Below, in pieces: positions 40,457-49,585 of a stretch of 64,000 bases of DNA. Both the position numbers and the translations under genes were made by a program. The DNA is from Rhizobium sp. Leaf306 (GTDB lineage: Bacteria > Pseudomonadota > Alphaproteobacteria > Rhizobiales > Rhizobiaceae). Numbering within the stretch: the first letter of the stretch is position 1; every line of letters begins with the position of its first letter. The stretch is from NCBI RefSeq assembly GCF_001423425.1, contig NZ_LMNX01000002.1, forward strand, positions 992,001 through 1,056,000. Direction: 5' to 3'. Below the pieces are notes generated by a model. That model saw only the letters and a program-made list of their open reading frames with translations. It was not told the origin of the DNA and did not search any database.

Positions 40457-41650
40457 TCAGACCGCGGCCGCCGCGGCAAACCCCGCTTCAAGATCTTTCT
40501 TGAGATCAGGCACGTCTTCGAGACCGATCTGAAGCCTGATGACTGCACCCTCGGTGGGCTGCTTGCGGATGGTGCGGTCGGAAAGATTTACGACCAGAGC
40601 AAGGCTTTCGTATCCTCCCCAGGAGTAACCGAGGCCGAAAAAGCTCAGGGCATCGAGGAAGGCGTGCGCCTTGGCCTTTGCCCTCTCAGGCTCGGCCTGC
40701 AGCACGAAGGAGAAGATCCCGCTCGATCCCTTGAAGTCACGCTTCCAGATCTCGTGGCCAGGAAAGCTTGGCAATGCCGGATGCAGGACGCGCGCAACGC
40801 CGTCGCGACCTTCCAGCCACTCGGCGATTTCAAGGGCGCTTTTTTGATGCTGGTCCAGCCGCAGACCCATCGTTCTCAGGCCACGCAGGATCAGGTAGGA
40901 ATCTTCCGGCGCACCGCAGATGCCCATTGCAACCCGCGCGGCCTCAAGAGCCGGAAAATGCCTCGCATTGGCCGACACCGAACCCATGACGATATCCGAA
41001 TGCCCGGACGGGTACTTCGTGGTCGCATGGATCGAGACGTCGACGCCGAAGTCGAGCGGACGAAAATAAAGCGGTGTCGCCCAGGTGTTGTCCAGCGTCA
41101 CCACGACGTCTGCGGAATAGGCGTGCACAGCGTCCGTGATTGCGCGGATGTCCTGCATCTCGAACGTATTCGAGCCGGGCGCTTCCGTATGAACGAGTTT
41201 GGTGTTCGGCCTCATCAGCTTGGTGATGTCTGCCCCGATCTCCGGATCATAGTACTCGACGTCGATCCCCAGTCTCGTGAGCATCGTGTCACAGAAAGTC
41301 CGGCAGGGCGTGTAGACCGAGTCGACGATCAGCGCGTGATCGCCCGATGACAGGTAAGCCAGGAACGGGATTGAGATCGCAGCCAGTCCCGATGGAACGA
41401 GGATCGTACCCGCAGAACCCTCGAGTTGGTCGAACGCAGCGCACAGGGCGTCCGTCGTCGGGGTCGCGCGGGTTCCATAGGTGTATGGCTGGCTGCGCTT
41501 TTCCATCGCTTCGGCATTCGGGAAAAGGACCGTGGAACCTTTGACGACAGGCGGGTTGACGAAGCCATGATACGCGCGTGGATCGTTTCCGATATGCGCA
41601 AGGCGCGTATTCTGACCCGCTTCTTCGATCAGTTTATCTTTCTGGGACAT
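40457..41650 (-). CDS. metC: Cystathionine beta-lyase
   Basis: This 397-residue PLP enzyme of the Cys/Met metabolism family cleaves cystathionine to homocysteine. The PLP lysine lies in VSIHATTKYPSGHSDIVMG. Other family marks are NPPVVKGSTVLFPNAEAM, TYGTRATPTTDAL, LVPSGLAAISIPFL and the C-terminal RLQIGLEDVPDLKKDLEAG. I chose the ATG at 41650 (MSQKDK); the frame continues further upstream without homology. I looked for a SAM-II riboswitch upstream and did not find one. A related gamma-synthase/lyase activity cannot be excluded from sequence alone. Confidence 0.9.
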   Translation of the reverse strand: MSQKDKLIEEAGQNTRLAHIGNDPRAYHGFVNPPVVKGSTVLFPNAEAMEKRSQPYTYGTRATPTTDALCAAFDQLEGSAGTILVPSGLAAISIPFLAYLSSGDHALIVDSVYTPCRTFCDTMLTRLGIDVEYYDPEIGADITKLMRPNTKLVHTEAPGSNTFEMQDIRAITDAVHAYSADVVVTLDNTWATPLYFRPLDFGVDVSIHATTKYPSGHSDIVMGSVSANARHFPALEAARVAMGICGAPEDSYLILRGLRTMGLRLDQHQKSALEIAEWLEGRDGVARVLHPALPSFPGHEIWKRDFKGSSGIFSFVLQAEPERAKAKAHAFLDALSFFGLGYSWGGYESLALVVNLSDRTIRKQPTEGAVIRLQIGLEDVPDLKKDLEAGFAAAAAV

Positions 41651-42000
41651 GTCCGGAATGCACTTTCGTTGACAATGGCGCCAGTTTTGCCGCCGCCCTC
41701 CAGGCTGGTCAACCCCGCTGCCCAATTCCCAGTACCGGTGCAATATTAGCATGCTCGTTCGGTATAAAAACCGCCACAACTCGCACACAACTTGAGCATT
41801 TGCCCAGCGCGTAGGCGGTAAAGTCTAATACACCGTAATTTGGACGCAATTTGAACGGGTGGCCCTTGACCCTGCCTTCGTTTCCGAATGAGATATAAAC
41901 ACCCGCGCCGGGAGGTCAGCGGGGGACCGGTCGTATTCATAAAATCAGGGGAACGGCCTGTGTCGAGAGATCACACAAAACAACAGATAAGGTTGGGAAA
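41651..42000. other. Divergent spacer between metC and aapJ
   Basis: This 350-bp spacer has no credible gene. It must contain both promoters. A CTTGAC at 41865-41870 and TATAAA at 41894-41899 point towards aapJ, but their 23-base spacing is too long for a standard promoter. The aapJ start is preceded by AAGGTTGGGAAA. Confidence 0.4.
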
Positions 42001-43023
42001 ATGAAAAAGACGCTTTTGTCTGCCGCGTTTGGCGCAGCGGTCCTTGGCTTTGCCTCGGCAGCTTCCGCGGCCACGCTTGATGATGTCAAGGCGAAGGGCT
42101 TCGTTCAGTGCGGCGTCAACACCGGTCTGGCCGGCTTCGCGCAGCCGGATTCGGCCGGCGCTTGGAAAGGCTTCGACGTCGATTTCTGCAAGGCCGTCGC
42201 AGCTGCGGTTTTCGGTGATGCAACGAAGGTGAAGTACACGCCGACCACGGCCCAGAGCCGCTTCACGGCACTGCAGTCGGGTGAAGTCGACGTGCTCGCA
42301 CGTAACACCACCTGGACCATCAGCCGCGATACCGCGCTCGGTTTCAACTTCCGCTACGTCAACTACTACGACGGCCAGGGCTTCATGGTTCCGAAGAGCC
42401 TGAACGTGAAGTCGGCGCTTGAACTGTCCGGCGCTGCCGTCTGCGTTCAGTCGGGCACGACAACCGAACTCAACCTCGCCGACTACTTCAAGTCCAACAA
42501 CCTCCAGTACAACCCGGTCGTCTTCGAAAAGCTCGAAGAAGTAAACGCCGCCTACCAGGCCGGCCGTTGCGACGTCTACACGACGGACCAGTCGGGCCTT
42601 TATGCAACGCGTCTCGCGCTGTCGAACCCTGACGAACACGTCATTCTTCCGGAAATCATCTCCAAGGAGCCGCTTGGCCCAGCCGTTCGCCAGGGCGACG
42701 ACAAGTGGTTCGATATCGTTTCGTGGACAGGCTACGCCCTGGTTCAGGCCGAAGAATTCGGCATCACCCAGGCCAATATCGACGAGATGAAGAACTCGAC
42801 CAACCCGGATATCCGCCGCTTCCTCGGCACCGAGAAGGACACCAAGGTCGGTACCGATCTCGGCCTGACCAACGAATGGGCCTACAACATCGTCAAGGGC
42901 GTCGGTAACTACGGCGACGTCTTCGAGCGCAATATCGGTTCCGGCAGCCCGCTGAAGATCGCACGTGGCCTGAATGCTCTGTGGAGCAAGGGTGGCCTGC
43001 AGTTCGCACCGCCGATCCGTTAA
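42001..43023 (+). CDS. aapJ: General L-amino acid ABC transporter, periplasmic binding protein
   Basis: This 340-residue solute-binding protein (SBP family 3) has a signal peptide cleaved after SAASAA near residue 23. Hallmarks are VQCGVNTGLAGFAQPDSAG, WKGFDVDFCKAVAAAVFGD, LARNTTWTISRDTALG and YTTDQSGLYATR. It is the periplasmic receptor of the rhizobial Aap system, which takes up and effluxes a broad range of amino acids and matters for nodule amino-acid cycling. A strong intergenic hairpin follows before aapQ, which would favour higher levels of the receptor. Confidence 0.96.
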   Translation: MKKTLLSAAFGAAVLGFASAASAATLDDVKAKGFVQCGVNTGLAGFAQPDSAGAWKGFDVDFCKAVAAAVFGDATKVKYTPTTAQSRFTALQSGEVDVLARNTTWTISRDTALGFNFRYVNYYDGQGFMVPKSLNVKSALELSGAAVCVQSGTTTELNLADYFKSNNLQYNPVVFEKLEEVNAAYQAGRCDVYTTDQSGLYATRLALSNPDEHVILPEIISKEPLGPAVRQGDDKWFDIVSWTGYALVQAEEFGITQANIDEMKNSTNPDIRRFLGTEKDTKVGTDLGLTNEWAYNIVKGVGNYGDVFERNIGSGSPLKIARGLNALWSKGGLQFAPPIR

Positions 43024-43040
43024 TCGACTGATAGACTGAC

Positions 43041-43074
43041 GTCTCGCAGGGTGGCTCCGTCCGCCCTGCGAGAC
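43041..43074 (+). repeat. Intergenic hairpin between aapJ and aapQ
   Basis: The arms GTCTCGCAGGG (43041-43051) and CCCTGCGAGAC (43064-43074) form a perfect 11-bp stem with a 12-base loop, 17 bases after aapJ. No T-run follows, so it is probably an mRNA 3' stabiliser / partial attenuator allowing excess binding protein. Confidence 0.75.
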
Positions 43075-43142
43075 ATTCTCCACGATCAATAAGAATCAAA
43101 AACAATAAGGGCCCACAACGGGTCACAGGGGATTGGCAAAGC

Positions 43143-44336
43143 ATGACGGACAACTCGATCCGTGCGCCTGCGACTAAGCGCGCGTCCACGTCACTCATTT
43201 ACGATCCAAAAGCGCGGAGCATCTTCTTCCAGGTGCTGACGCTGGTCATTCTCGTTGCGCTCGTCTGGTCGATCGCACACAATGTCAGTGTCAACCTTGC
43301 CCGCAGCAACACCGCCACCGGGTTTGGCTTCCTCGCTGGTCGCTCAGGCTTCGATATCGGGCAATCCCTGATCGCCTACACGAGCGACTCGACCTATGGC
43401 AGGGCGATCCTGGTTGGCTTCCTCAACACGATGATGGTCGCTGTCACCGGCATCATCACGGCAACCATCGTCGGCTTCATCATCGGTATCGGTCGCCTGT
43501 CGAAAAACTGGCTGATCGCCAAGCTCTGCACCGTCTATGTCGAGGTGTTCAGAAACATTCCGCCGCTGCTGGTCATTTTCTTCTGGTATTCCGGCGTTCT
43601 CGCCATTCTGCCGCAGCCGCGTGATGCTATCCAGGGCCCGCTCTCGACCTTCCTCAGCAACCGTGGCCTGACCTTTCCGGCAACGATCTGGGGCGAAGGC
43701 GCGTGGATCCTCCCGGTTGCCATTCTCGTCGGCATCGTTGTCGCGTTCGTCTTCCGCACGTGGTCGGTCAAGCGCCAGATGGCAACCGGGCAGCAATTGC
43801 CCAACGGCTGGATCTCCGCCGCCATCATCATCGGTCTGCCGCTTCTCGGATTCATCGCCATGGGTTCGCCGCTGACCTTCGACTATCCCGTCGAAGGTCG
43901 TTTCAATCTTTCCGGCGGCGCCAATATCCGTCCGGAATTCGTGGCTCTCTATCTGGCGCTTTCGCTCTACACGGCTGCGTTTATCGCGGAAATCATCCGA
44001 GCCGGCATCAAGGGCGTCGGCAAGGGACAGACGGAAGCCGCCGCTGCACTCGGCGTCCAGCCGGGCAAGATCACCAGACTGGTTGTCGTACCGCAGGCTT
44101 TCCGCATCATCATTCCACCGCTGACAAGCCAGTATCTCAACCTGACCAAAAACTCGTCTCTCGGCGTTGCAATCGGTTTTCCCGAACTGTTTTCGACCGG
44201 GAGCACCTCGCTCAACCAGACCGGTCAGGCTGTCGAGATGATCACGATCATGCTCACCATCTATCTGAGCATCAGCATCGCGACATCGCTGTTCATGAAC
44301 TGGTTCAACGCCAAGATGGCTCTGGTGGAGAGATAA
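43143..44336 (+). CDS. aapQ: General L-amino acid ABC transporter permease AapQ
   Basis: This 397-residue inner-membrane permease of the HisMQ/GlnP type has a long N-terminal extension typical of AapQ and about eight hydrophobic helices. The EAA-loop region reads GVGKGQTEAAAALGVQPGKI, which contacts the ATPase AapP. The segment VYVEVFRNIPPLLVIFFWYSG is the usual permease signature. It pairs with AapM; the aapM start lies three bases after its stop codon. Confidence 0.95.
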   Translation: MTDNSIRAPATKRASTSLIYDPKARSIFFQVLTLVILVALVWSIAHNVSVNLARSNTATGFGFLAGRSGFDIGQSLIAYTSDSTYGRAILVGFLNTMMVAVTGIITATIVGFIIGIGRLSKNWLIAKLCTVYVEVFRNIPPLLVIFFWYSGVLAILPQPRDAIQGPLSTFLSNRGLTFPATIWGEGAWILPVAILVGIVVAFVFRTWSVKRQMATGQQLPNGWISAAIIIGLPLLGFIAMGSPLTFDYPVEGRFNLSGGANIRPEFVALYLALSLYTAAFIAEIIRAGIKGVGKGQTEAAAALGVQPGKITRLVVVPQAFRIIIPPLTSQYLNLTKNSSLGVAIGFPELFSTGSTSLNQTGQAVEMITIMLTIYLSISIATSLFMNWFNAKMALVER

Positions 44337-44339
44337 GAC

Positions 44340-45497
44340 ATGTCTACACACAAGCTCTCTTACGTTCGCAATGACATGATTGCACCGGAACCGCCGCCGG
44401 TCAGCGCCAGTTCGGCAAGCGGCTGGATCCGGACCAATCTCCTGGCAACGCCAAAGGATGTGGTGCTGACCATCGTCGCCATCGCATCGCTGGCTTTCGC
44501 CCTGCCCGGCATCATCAACTGGCTGTTCATCAATGCGAGTTGGGTCGGTGCCGATCGCTCGGTCTGCGCCACCGTCGTCCAGGGCGGCACCCAGCCGGAT
44601 GGCTGGAAAGGCGCATGCTGGGCGTTTGTCGGTGACCGGTTCCAGCAGTTCATGTTCGGCCGCTACCCGATCGAGGAGCGCTGGCGCGTCATGCTGGTCG
44701 GGTTCATGCTGATCGTGCTGCTCGTGCCTCTCCTCATTCCGAAACTGCCGTACAAGGCGCTGAACGCCGTTCTGCTGTTTCTCGTCTACCCGGTCGTCTC
44801 GTTCTTCCTCATGCATGGCAATGTTCTTGGCCTGCAGCGGGTCGAGACCCCGCTCTGGGGCGGCATGATGGTGACGCTGATCCTCTCCTTCGTCGGCATC
44901 GCGGTCTCCTTCCCCGTCGGCATCCTTTTGGCGCTCGGACGGCGTTCCAACATGCGCGTATTGAAGACGCTCTGCGTCGTCTTCATCGAGGTGATCCGCG
45001 GCGTACCGCTTGTCATGGTTCTCTTCATGGCAAACGTGATGCTGCCGCTGTTCCTGCCCACCGGCTGGAGCATCGACAACTTCCTGCGCGCCGTGATCGG
45101 TGTGTCGCTGTTTGCCTCCGCCTATATGGCAGAAGTCATTCGTGGCGGCCTGCAGGCTATTCCGAAAGGTCAGGGCGAAGGTGCCGATTCGCTCGGCCTC
45201 AGCTACTGGCAGAAAACCCGCCTGATCGTCCTTCCACAGGCGATCAAGCTCGTGATCCCTGGCATCGTCAACACCTTCATCGGCCTGTTCAAGGATACGT
45301 CGCTCGTTGCCATCATCGGCATGTTCGACCTCTTGAACATCATCAGGCTCAACTTTACGGATACGACCTGGATCACGCCCATGACGCCGCTTACCGGCCT
45401 CGTGTTCGCTGGTCTTATCTACTGGATTTTCTGCTTCGGCATGTCACGCTATTCCGCCTTTATGGAACGGCATCTCGATACCGGCCACAAGCGATAA
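44340..45497 (+). CDS. aapM: General L-amino acid ABC transporter permease AapM
   Basis: This 385-residue permease has several membrane helices, a periplasmic loop with two cysteines (residues about 75-95) and the EAA loop [18 protein letters not shown]. The signature [24 protein letters not shown] mirrors the one in AapQ. It forms the heterodimeric channel with AapQ. The start lies three bases after the aapQ stop and the gene ends 14 bases before aapP. Confidence 0.95.
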   Translation: MSTHKLSYVRNDMIAPEPPPVSASSASGWIRTNLLATPKDVVLTIVAIASLAFALPGIINWLFINASWVGADRSVCATVVQGGTQPDGWKGACWAFVGDRFQQFMFGRYPIEERWRVMLVGFMLIVLLVPLLIPKLPYKALNAVLLFLVYPVVSFFLMHGNVLGLQRVETPLWGGMMVTLILSFVGIAVSFPVGILLALGRRSNMRVLKTLCVVFIEVIRGVPLVMVLFMANVMLPLFLPTGWSIDNFLRAVIGVSLFASAYMAEVIRGGLQAIPKGQGEGADSLGLSYWQKTRLIVLPQAIKLVIPGIVNTFIGLFKDTSLVAIIGMFDLLNIIRLNFTDTTWITPMTPLTGLVFAGLIYWIFCFGMSRYSAFMERHLDTGHKR

Positions 45498-45511
45498 CAA
45501 GGGGAAAAACA

Positions 45512-46285
<774 letters not shown>

Positions 46286-46318
46286 GCAGACTGCGCCAAC
46301 GCGAATGACCTGCAATAG

Positions 46319-46345
46319 AAAAGGGGCGCCGCGAGCGCCCCTTTT
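46319..46345 (+). terminator. Rho-independent terminator of aapJQMP
   Basis: AAAAGGGGCGC-CGCGA-GCGCCCCTTTT is a perfect 11-bp stem with a 3' T-run, 34 bases after the aapP stop. A/T flanks on both sides would also allow termination of the convergent gene. Confidence 0.9.
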
Positions 46346-46378
46346 CCGTTTCCCGTCGAAACAATCGTCAGGGCGCCA

Positions 46379-47047
46379 TCACCACTGGAATGAGTAGCGG
46401 GCATTGACGCTGGTTACTGCTGCGGTCGCGTCCGAATAGCGATCGACGGAGCCGCTGAGTGTCAGGCTGTCACCTAGTTTCTGCTCGAGTCCCAGCCCCG
46501 CGCCGCCGATACGAAACGTATCGATCGCCGTTGCGCGGACGACCACGGCTGTGCCGGTGTTTGACCGGGACAGCCTGAGAGTCTGGTTGGCGTCGAGGCC
46601 ACTCCAGTCCTGATTGAGCCCGTCGTAGCGCATGACATAGCTCGCATTGCGCTCGACATCGATCGTTGACGTGACGATCTGCGTTTGGTGGTAGTTCATG
46701 CTGACGGCGGCCGTTTCGGCCAATCCGTCGTAATCGATCCCGATCTTGCGTTCGACCTCGTAAGCGGGCCTCTGGATCGACTTCATCTTCATGCTGCCCC
46801 ACAGCCGAAGCGGCGTGTTCATCGACCCGTCCTTCTTCGCATCGACACCGACGTTGAAGCCCGCCTCGGGCTCCAGCTCCGTCGGCAACCTGAAGCCGAG
46901 CTTGACGGAATAGCTTCTGTCCGAATTCTTGACGGGCTGCCAGATGAGCGGCCTGTCCGCCGCATGGGCGCGGGATGCCGAAAACGGGCCGACCGCAAAG
47001 ATTGTCGCAAGCAGCGCGACGCCGCCGGCCAATAGACTTCTGTTCAT
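46379..47047 (-). CDS. Putative outer-membrane beta-barrel protein, unknown family
   Basis: This 222-residue protein has a signal peptide (hydrophobic residues 5-24, cleavage after RAHA near 29). The mature part alternates polar and hydrophobic residues (for example YSVKLGFRLPTELEPEAGFNVG), and the protein ends with an amphipathic strand and a terminal aromatic (NARYSFQW), all typical of small outer-membrane beta-barrels. I do not recognise a named family. I chose the ATG at 47047 (GGGGATCAA upstream); the open frame continues to 47320 without signal-peptide logic. Confidence 0.65.
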   Translation of the reverse strand: MNRSLLAGGVALLATIFAVGPFSASRAHAADRPLIWQPVKNSDRSYSVKLGFRLPTELEPEAGFNVGVDAKKDGSMNTPLRLWGSMKMKSIQRPAYEVERKIGIDYDGLAETAAVSMNYHQTQIVTSTIDVERNASYVMRYDGLNQDWSGLDANQTLRLSRSNTGTAVVVRATAIDTFRIGGAGLGLEQKLGDSLTLSGSVDRYSDATAAVTSVNARYSFQW

Positions 47048-47654
47048 TTGATCCCCACTCGAAGGCTCAAGACAATGTTGAGGCGCAAGCGACCGCGAGG
47101 TCACCTGGAAAACCCGTTTCAATGCGATGGAGGCGAGTTTGTCAGACCCAATGGTCGGTTTTCGCCACGTGCCTTCCCCTGCCGATGCAACGGAACTGAC
47201 CGCCGCGAATATACCCTTGAATGAGGCAGCTTCGAATCGATTTTGGGGCTGAAATGCGATTGCGGGATCACGATCGGTTTCCCGAAGATGTGAACTCCCG
47301 CTGTTGCTGCATCGCAACATGACGTGGTGAGGCTGGGTACGCGGAGGAGTGAATGGTAGGTCCTACCCCACTGCAACGCTCTGGCACCACGAGTACCGGT
47401 GGCAGCATTCTAGGCCCGGTTTGGTCATGAGCATGCGTTATCCTACAATGAAAGGATCCAGTTCGACCGGGTCGCCGGCGGGCGATGAGCACAAGTCACG
47501 GAACCGCGAAAACAACTTCTTAACCATTCAGAACTCACATTAGCCAATAGGAACATATTAACCGATCCTGTTAACGCAACACTCTTTTGACTTTCAGTAA
47601 AAGAACAACACGTCGGGACGACTTGTCCCACGGCACGAATCAAGGAGGATTTGC
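47048..47654. other. 600-bp spacer upstream of the Flp pilin
   Basis: No supported gene is seen. It has a short palindrome GGTAGGTCCTACC near 47355, a TTAACCAT at 47520-47527 and further TTAAC motifs near 47558 and 47571 that resemble CtrA half-sites. It also carries the pilin ribosome-binding site AAGGAGGA at 47642-47649. Confidence 0.45.
47520..47575 (+). promoter_or_regulatory. Candidate CtrA half-sites upstream of the pilin gene
   Basis: TTAACCAT (47520-47527) is the well-known CtrA half-site, and two more TTAAC motifs follow within 50 bases. None gives an exact TTAA-N7-TTAA. In Caulobacter pilA is CtrA-activated, so the idea is reasonable but untested here. Confidence 0.35.
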
Positions 47655-47840
47655 ATGTCGGTTTTTGCACGCTTTATGAAGGATGAGTCTGGCGCCACTG
47701 CCATCGAATACGGGCTTATCGCCGCTCTTATCTCTGTCGCGCTGATCGCTGGTGCACAGACGCTCGGCGGTGCACTAAGCACGCAATTCACGAACCTCAG
47801 CAAGAAGTTGAATTGCGGCGGCGCTGCTACCACTTGCTGA
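47655..47840 (+). CDS. Flp-family type IVb pilin
   Basis: This 61-residue prepilin has a short charged leader (MSVFARFMKDESG), the processing site G-ATAIEYG with Glu at position 5 of the mature protein, and one hydrophobic helix (LIAALISVALIAG). The C-terminus contains two cysteines (CGGAATTC). It would be assembled by a Tad/Cpa secretion system, whose genes are not in this window. The ribosome-binding site AAGGAGGA is excellent. Confidence 0.93.
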   Translation: MSVFARFMKDESGATAIEYGLIAALISVALIAGAQTLGGALSTQFTNLSKKLNCGGAATTC

Positions 47841-48013
47841 TCGCTGGCATTGCGAGATGCAACCAAGTCGGGTCATGAGTTAACGTCGTTGCACGATTGG
47901 CCGGCAGGTAGTCTCACTCAAGTATTCGCCTGAGGTCTTCACCCCAGGTTAACATCCAGATCGTACCCAAAAGCTCGGACGCCATCTCTTGGTTCCAGCA
48001 CTCAACTCGCCGA

Positions 48014-48047
48014 ACAATGGGACCTCCATTGTTCGGTTTTTTGTTGC
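48014..48047 (+). terminator. Terminator module, copy 1
   Basis: CCGAACAATGG-gacct-CCATTGTTCGG followed by TTTTTT forms a perfect 11-bp stem terminator, about 175 bases after the pilin stop. Nearly the same sequence, including flanks, recurs at 51174-51207. Confidence 0.85.
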
Positions 48048-48154
48048 CGTCACGCCAAAGATTCTTGGTCTCTATATCCAGCTCCGAAGCAGCGCTTTGC
48101 TCAAGGCGATATTCCTCCGCTCAAGCGGCAGTCGCAATTTTTTGGGAGATGGTT

Positions 48155-48170
48155 TTGGCGACCCCTGCAG
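48155..48170 (-). repeat. attL core: copy of the tRNA-Arg 3' end
   Basis: TTGGCGACCCCTGCAG is identical to 56661-56676, which covers the CCA end, discriminator and acceptor/T-arm 3' side of tRNA-Arg(TCT). With an integrase gene next to the tRNA, this marks the left end of an 8.5 kb integrated element. A 16-base chance match in a window this size is very unlikely. Confidence 0.85.
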
Positions 48171-48171
48171 T

Positions 48172-48187
48172 TGTATCAATAGATACA
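48172..48187. repeat. Palindrome TGTATC-AATA-GATACA next to attL
   Basis: A perfect 6-bp inverted repeat starts two bases inside the attL core. The sequence TATCAATAG within it also occurs at 56639-56647, 13 bases from the attR core. It may be an arm-type or excisionase site. Confidence 0.5.
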
Positions 48188-48418
48188 TATATCAGCGACT
48201 TGGTCGCGGGTGCGACCGAAGTTCGCCCCATTGTAATCATTGACGGATTGAAAACGGCAGGTCTTACCTCTGGTAGCTCGGTGAGGTTCTGGTGGCAATC
48301 ATTGAGGTTGCCGACAACGACGCCCTGATGCCCGGAGGTAACGAAGCGTTCAGGGCGATGCTCGAAAGCTCTCAAGAGCGACGAACTGACGACTGAGCAA
48401 GGCGAAACCGGAGTTAGA

Positions 48419-48854
48419 ATGATATTAAGGACGACAATAGCTGTCGTGATACTCAGTTTGGCAACACCAGCTGCTGCCATCGACATCTGCACCGGGGGAA
48501 ACCGTGCCAAGCGGAAAGTGACCTGCGTCGTCGATGGTGACACGATCTGGCAAGATGGCGTGAAGATGCGTTTGCTTGAGATCGATACGCCGGAGACCTC
48601 TGCCGCGCAGTGCGATCGAGGAAAAACAGCTAGGTGAAAAAGCAAAGCTGCGGCTGCAGGGGCTTATGTCGAATGGCTATCGACTGGACGACAGCGGTAC
48701 GGAGGATCGGACTTCGGATCGCCGCAATCTGGTTCACATCATCCTTCCTGACGGGCGGGATGCCGGAAACGTATTGATCCAAGAAGGCCTCGCCCAGCAA
48801 TGGCCGAACAAAGGTGACCGGTGGTGCGAGGGCCTGCAAGGCAACGGGCGGTGA
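48419..48854 (+). pseudogene. Thermonuclease-family (SNase-like) gene with frameshift
   Basis: The first frame (48419-48637) gives a signal peptide (to about AAA in TPAAAIDICTGG) and the SNase start CVVDGDTIWQDGVKMRLLEIDTPE, then stops. The continuation lies in the +1 frame: EKQLGEKAKLRLQGL, a DRRNLVHIILPDGR segment equivalent to the Arg87 region, and VLIQEGLAQQWPNKGDRWCE to 48854. Joining the frames at TGCGATCGAGGAAAAAC (one extra base) restores a normal 140-residue exported nuclease with all catalytic positions. A single-base insertion is the simplest reading, so it is a pseudogene unless the base is a sequencing error. Confidence 0.8.
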
Positions 48855-49034
48855 TGTGCCGACTACAGCCGGCTGACGCGCTGTCGCTTGAAGCGAGTCG
48901 AGGCGGTCCCGTGGTTCCTCGGAACGGCATGGTCAGATGACCGGAACCTCGCAAGACCACCAGCCCACCAGCAGTTCTACTAGTCGAATCCAATGCCATT
49001 CCCCGCTATTGTTCACCGCGAAAGGCGGAGTACG

Positions 49035-49289
49035 ATGCGCAAAATGAATCCTTAGGACATCCCCGCGTTCGTCAACGACGTGGCCGCGACTGGCTGCAAC
49101 ATCACAGGGATTGCCGGCGTGGGTTATATTATCGGCGATGCCGACCTTCCCGACGGTCAGTTGGAGGAGGTCATGCCGAAGCTCACCGAGATCACGGAAG
49201 CCTACGGCAAGCGCGATCATCTCCTTGAGGAAATCACTGAGTATCTAGTATCGATCGGTAGAAGCTATCCGCCGCCGGAGATGCACTAG
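49035..49289 (+). pseudogene. Small conserved-type gene interrupted by an in-frame amber codon
   Basis: An ATG at 49035 with GGCGGAG upstream opens MRKMNP, then TAG at 49053-49055, then the same frame continues DIPAFVNDVAATGCNITGIAG to a TAG at 49289 (84 codons in all). The part after the stop (GDADLPDGQLEEVMPKLTEI) looks like a folded small protein. Translation could restart at the GTG at 49080, giving 69 residues, but no ribosome-binding site is obvious there. A G-to-T change in a GAG codon would explain it. The function is unknown. Confidence 0.6.
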
Positions 49290-49585
49290 CACTCAATGAA
49301 CGATGTCGAGCGAGCACAAGCATTTCAAACCGCGACACAACTGTTCGTCTCCCTTAAATGATCCACAGCAGCGGCAAATCGAAGGCTCCGCTTGACGGGC
49401 GCTCTGCGCTCGTGACCGTGTGCATACCGCGAGCGCTACATCCTTTTGATCAAAAAGATTGGTCACGAGGTACATCGGTACCTTAATTTCATCTGGGACC
49501 AAGCACACGCGCCGTCGTTGAAGAAATCTGCGTTGCGCAACTATGAATCTCTGTCATCGTTGGAAACGCAGTGTGGAGGATGCTT

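Noticed and set aside
41651..42000. SAM-II-type riboswitch upstream of metC
   Set aside because: I looked for the conserved core and pseudoknot elements on the minus strand and did not see them.
43344..44816. 490-codon minus-strand frame
   Set aside because: Antisense to aapQ and aapM; its Asp/His/Arg-rich sequence is typical of reverse-complemented membrane-protein codons.
48600..48660. Programmed frameshifting in the thermonuclease gene
   Set aside because: The second half is in the +1 frame; the A-rich run resembles a -1 slippery site but would not give the needed frame, and thermonucleases are not known to use frameshifting.
49293..49585. Possible gene between the amber-interrupted gene and the radical SAM gene
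   Set aside because: Short frames on both strands look partly protein-like, but none has a start codon with a ribosome-binding site or a recognisable family.
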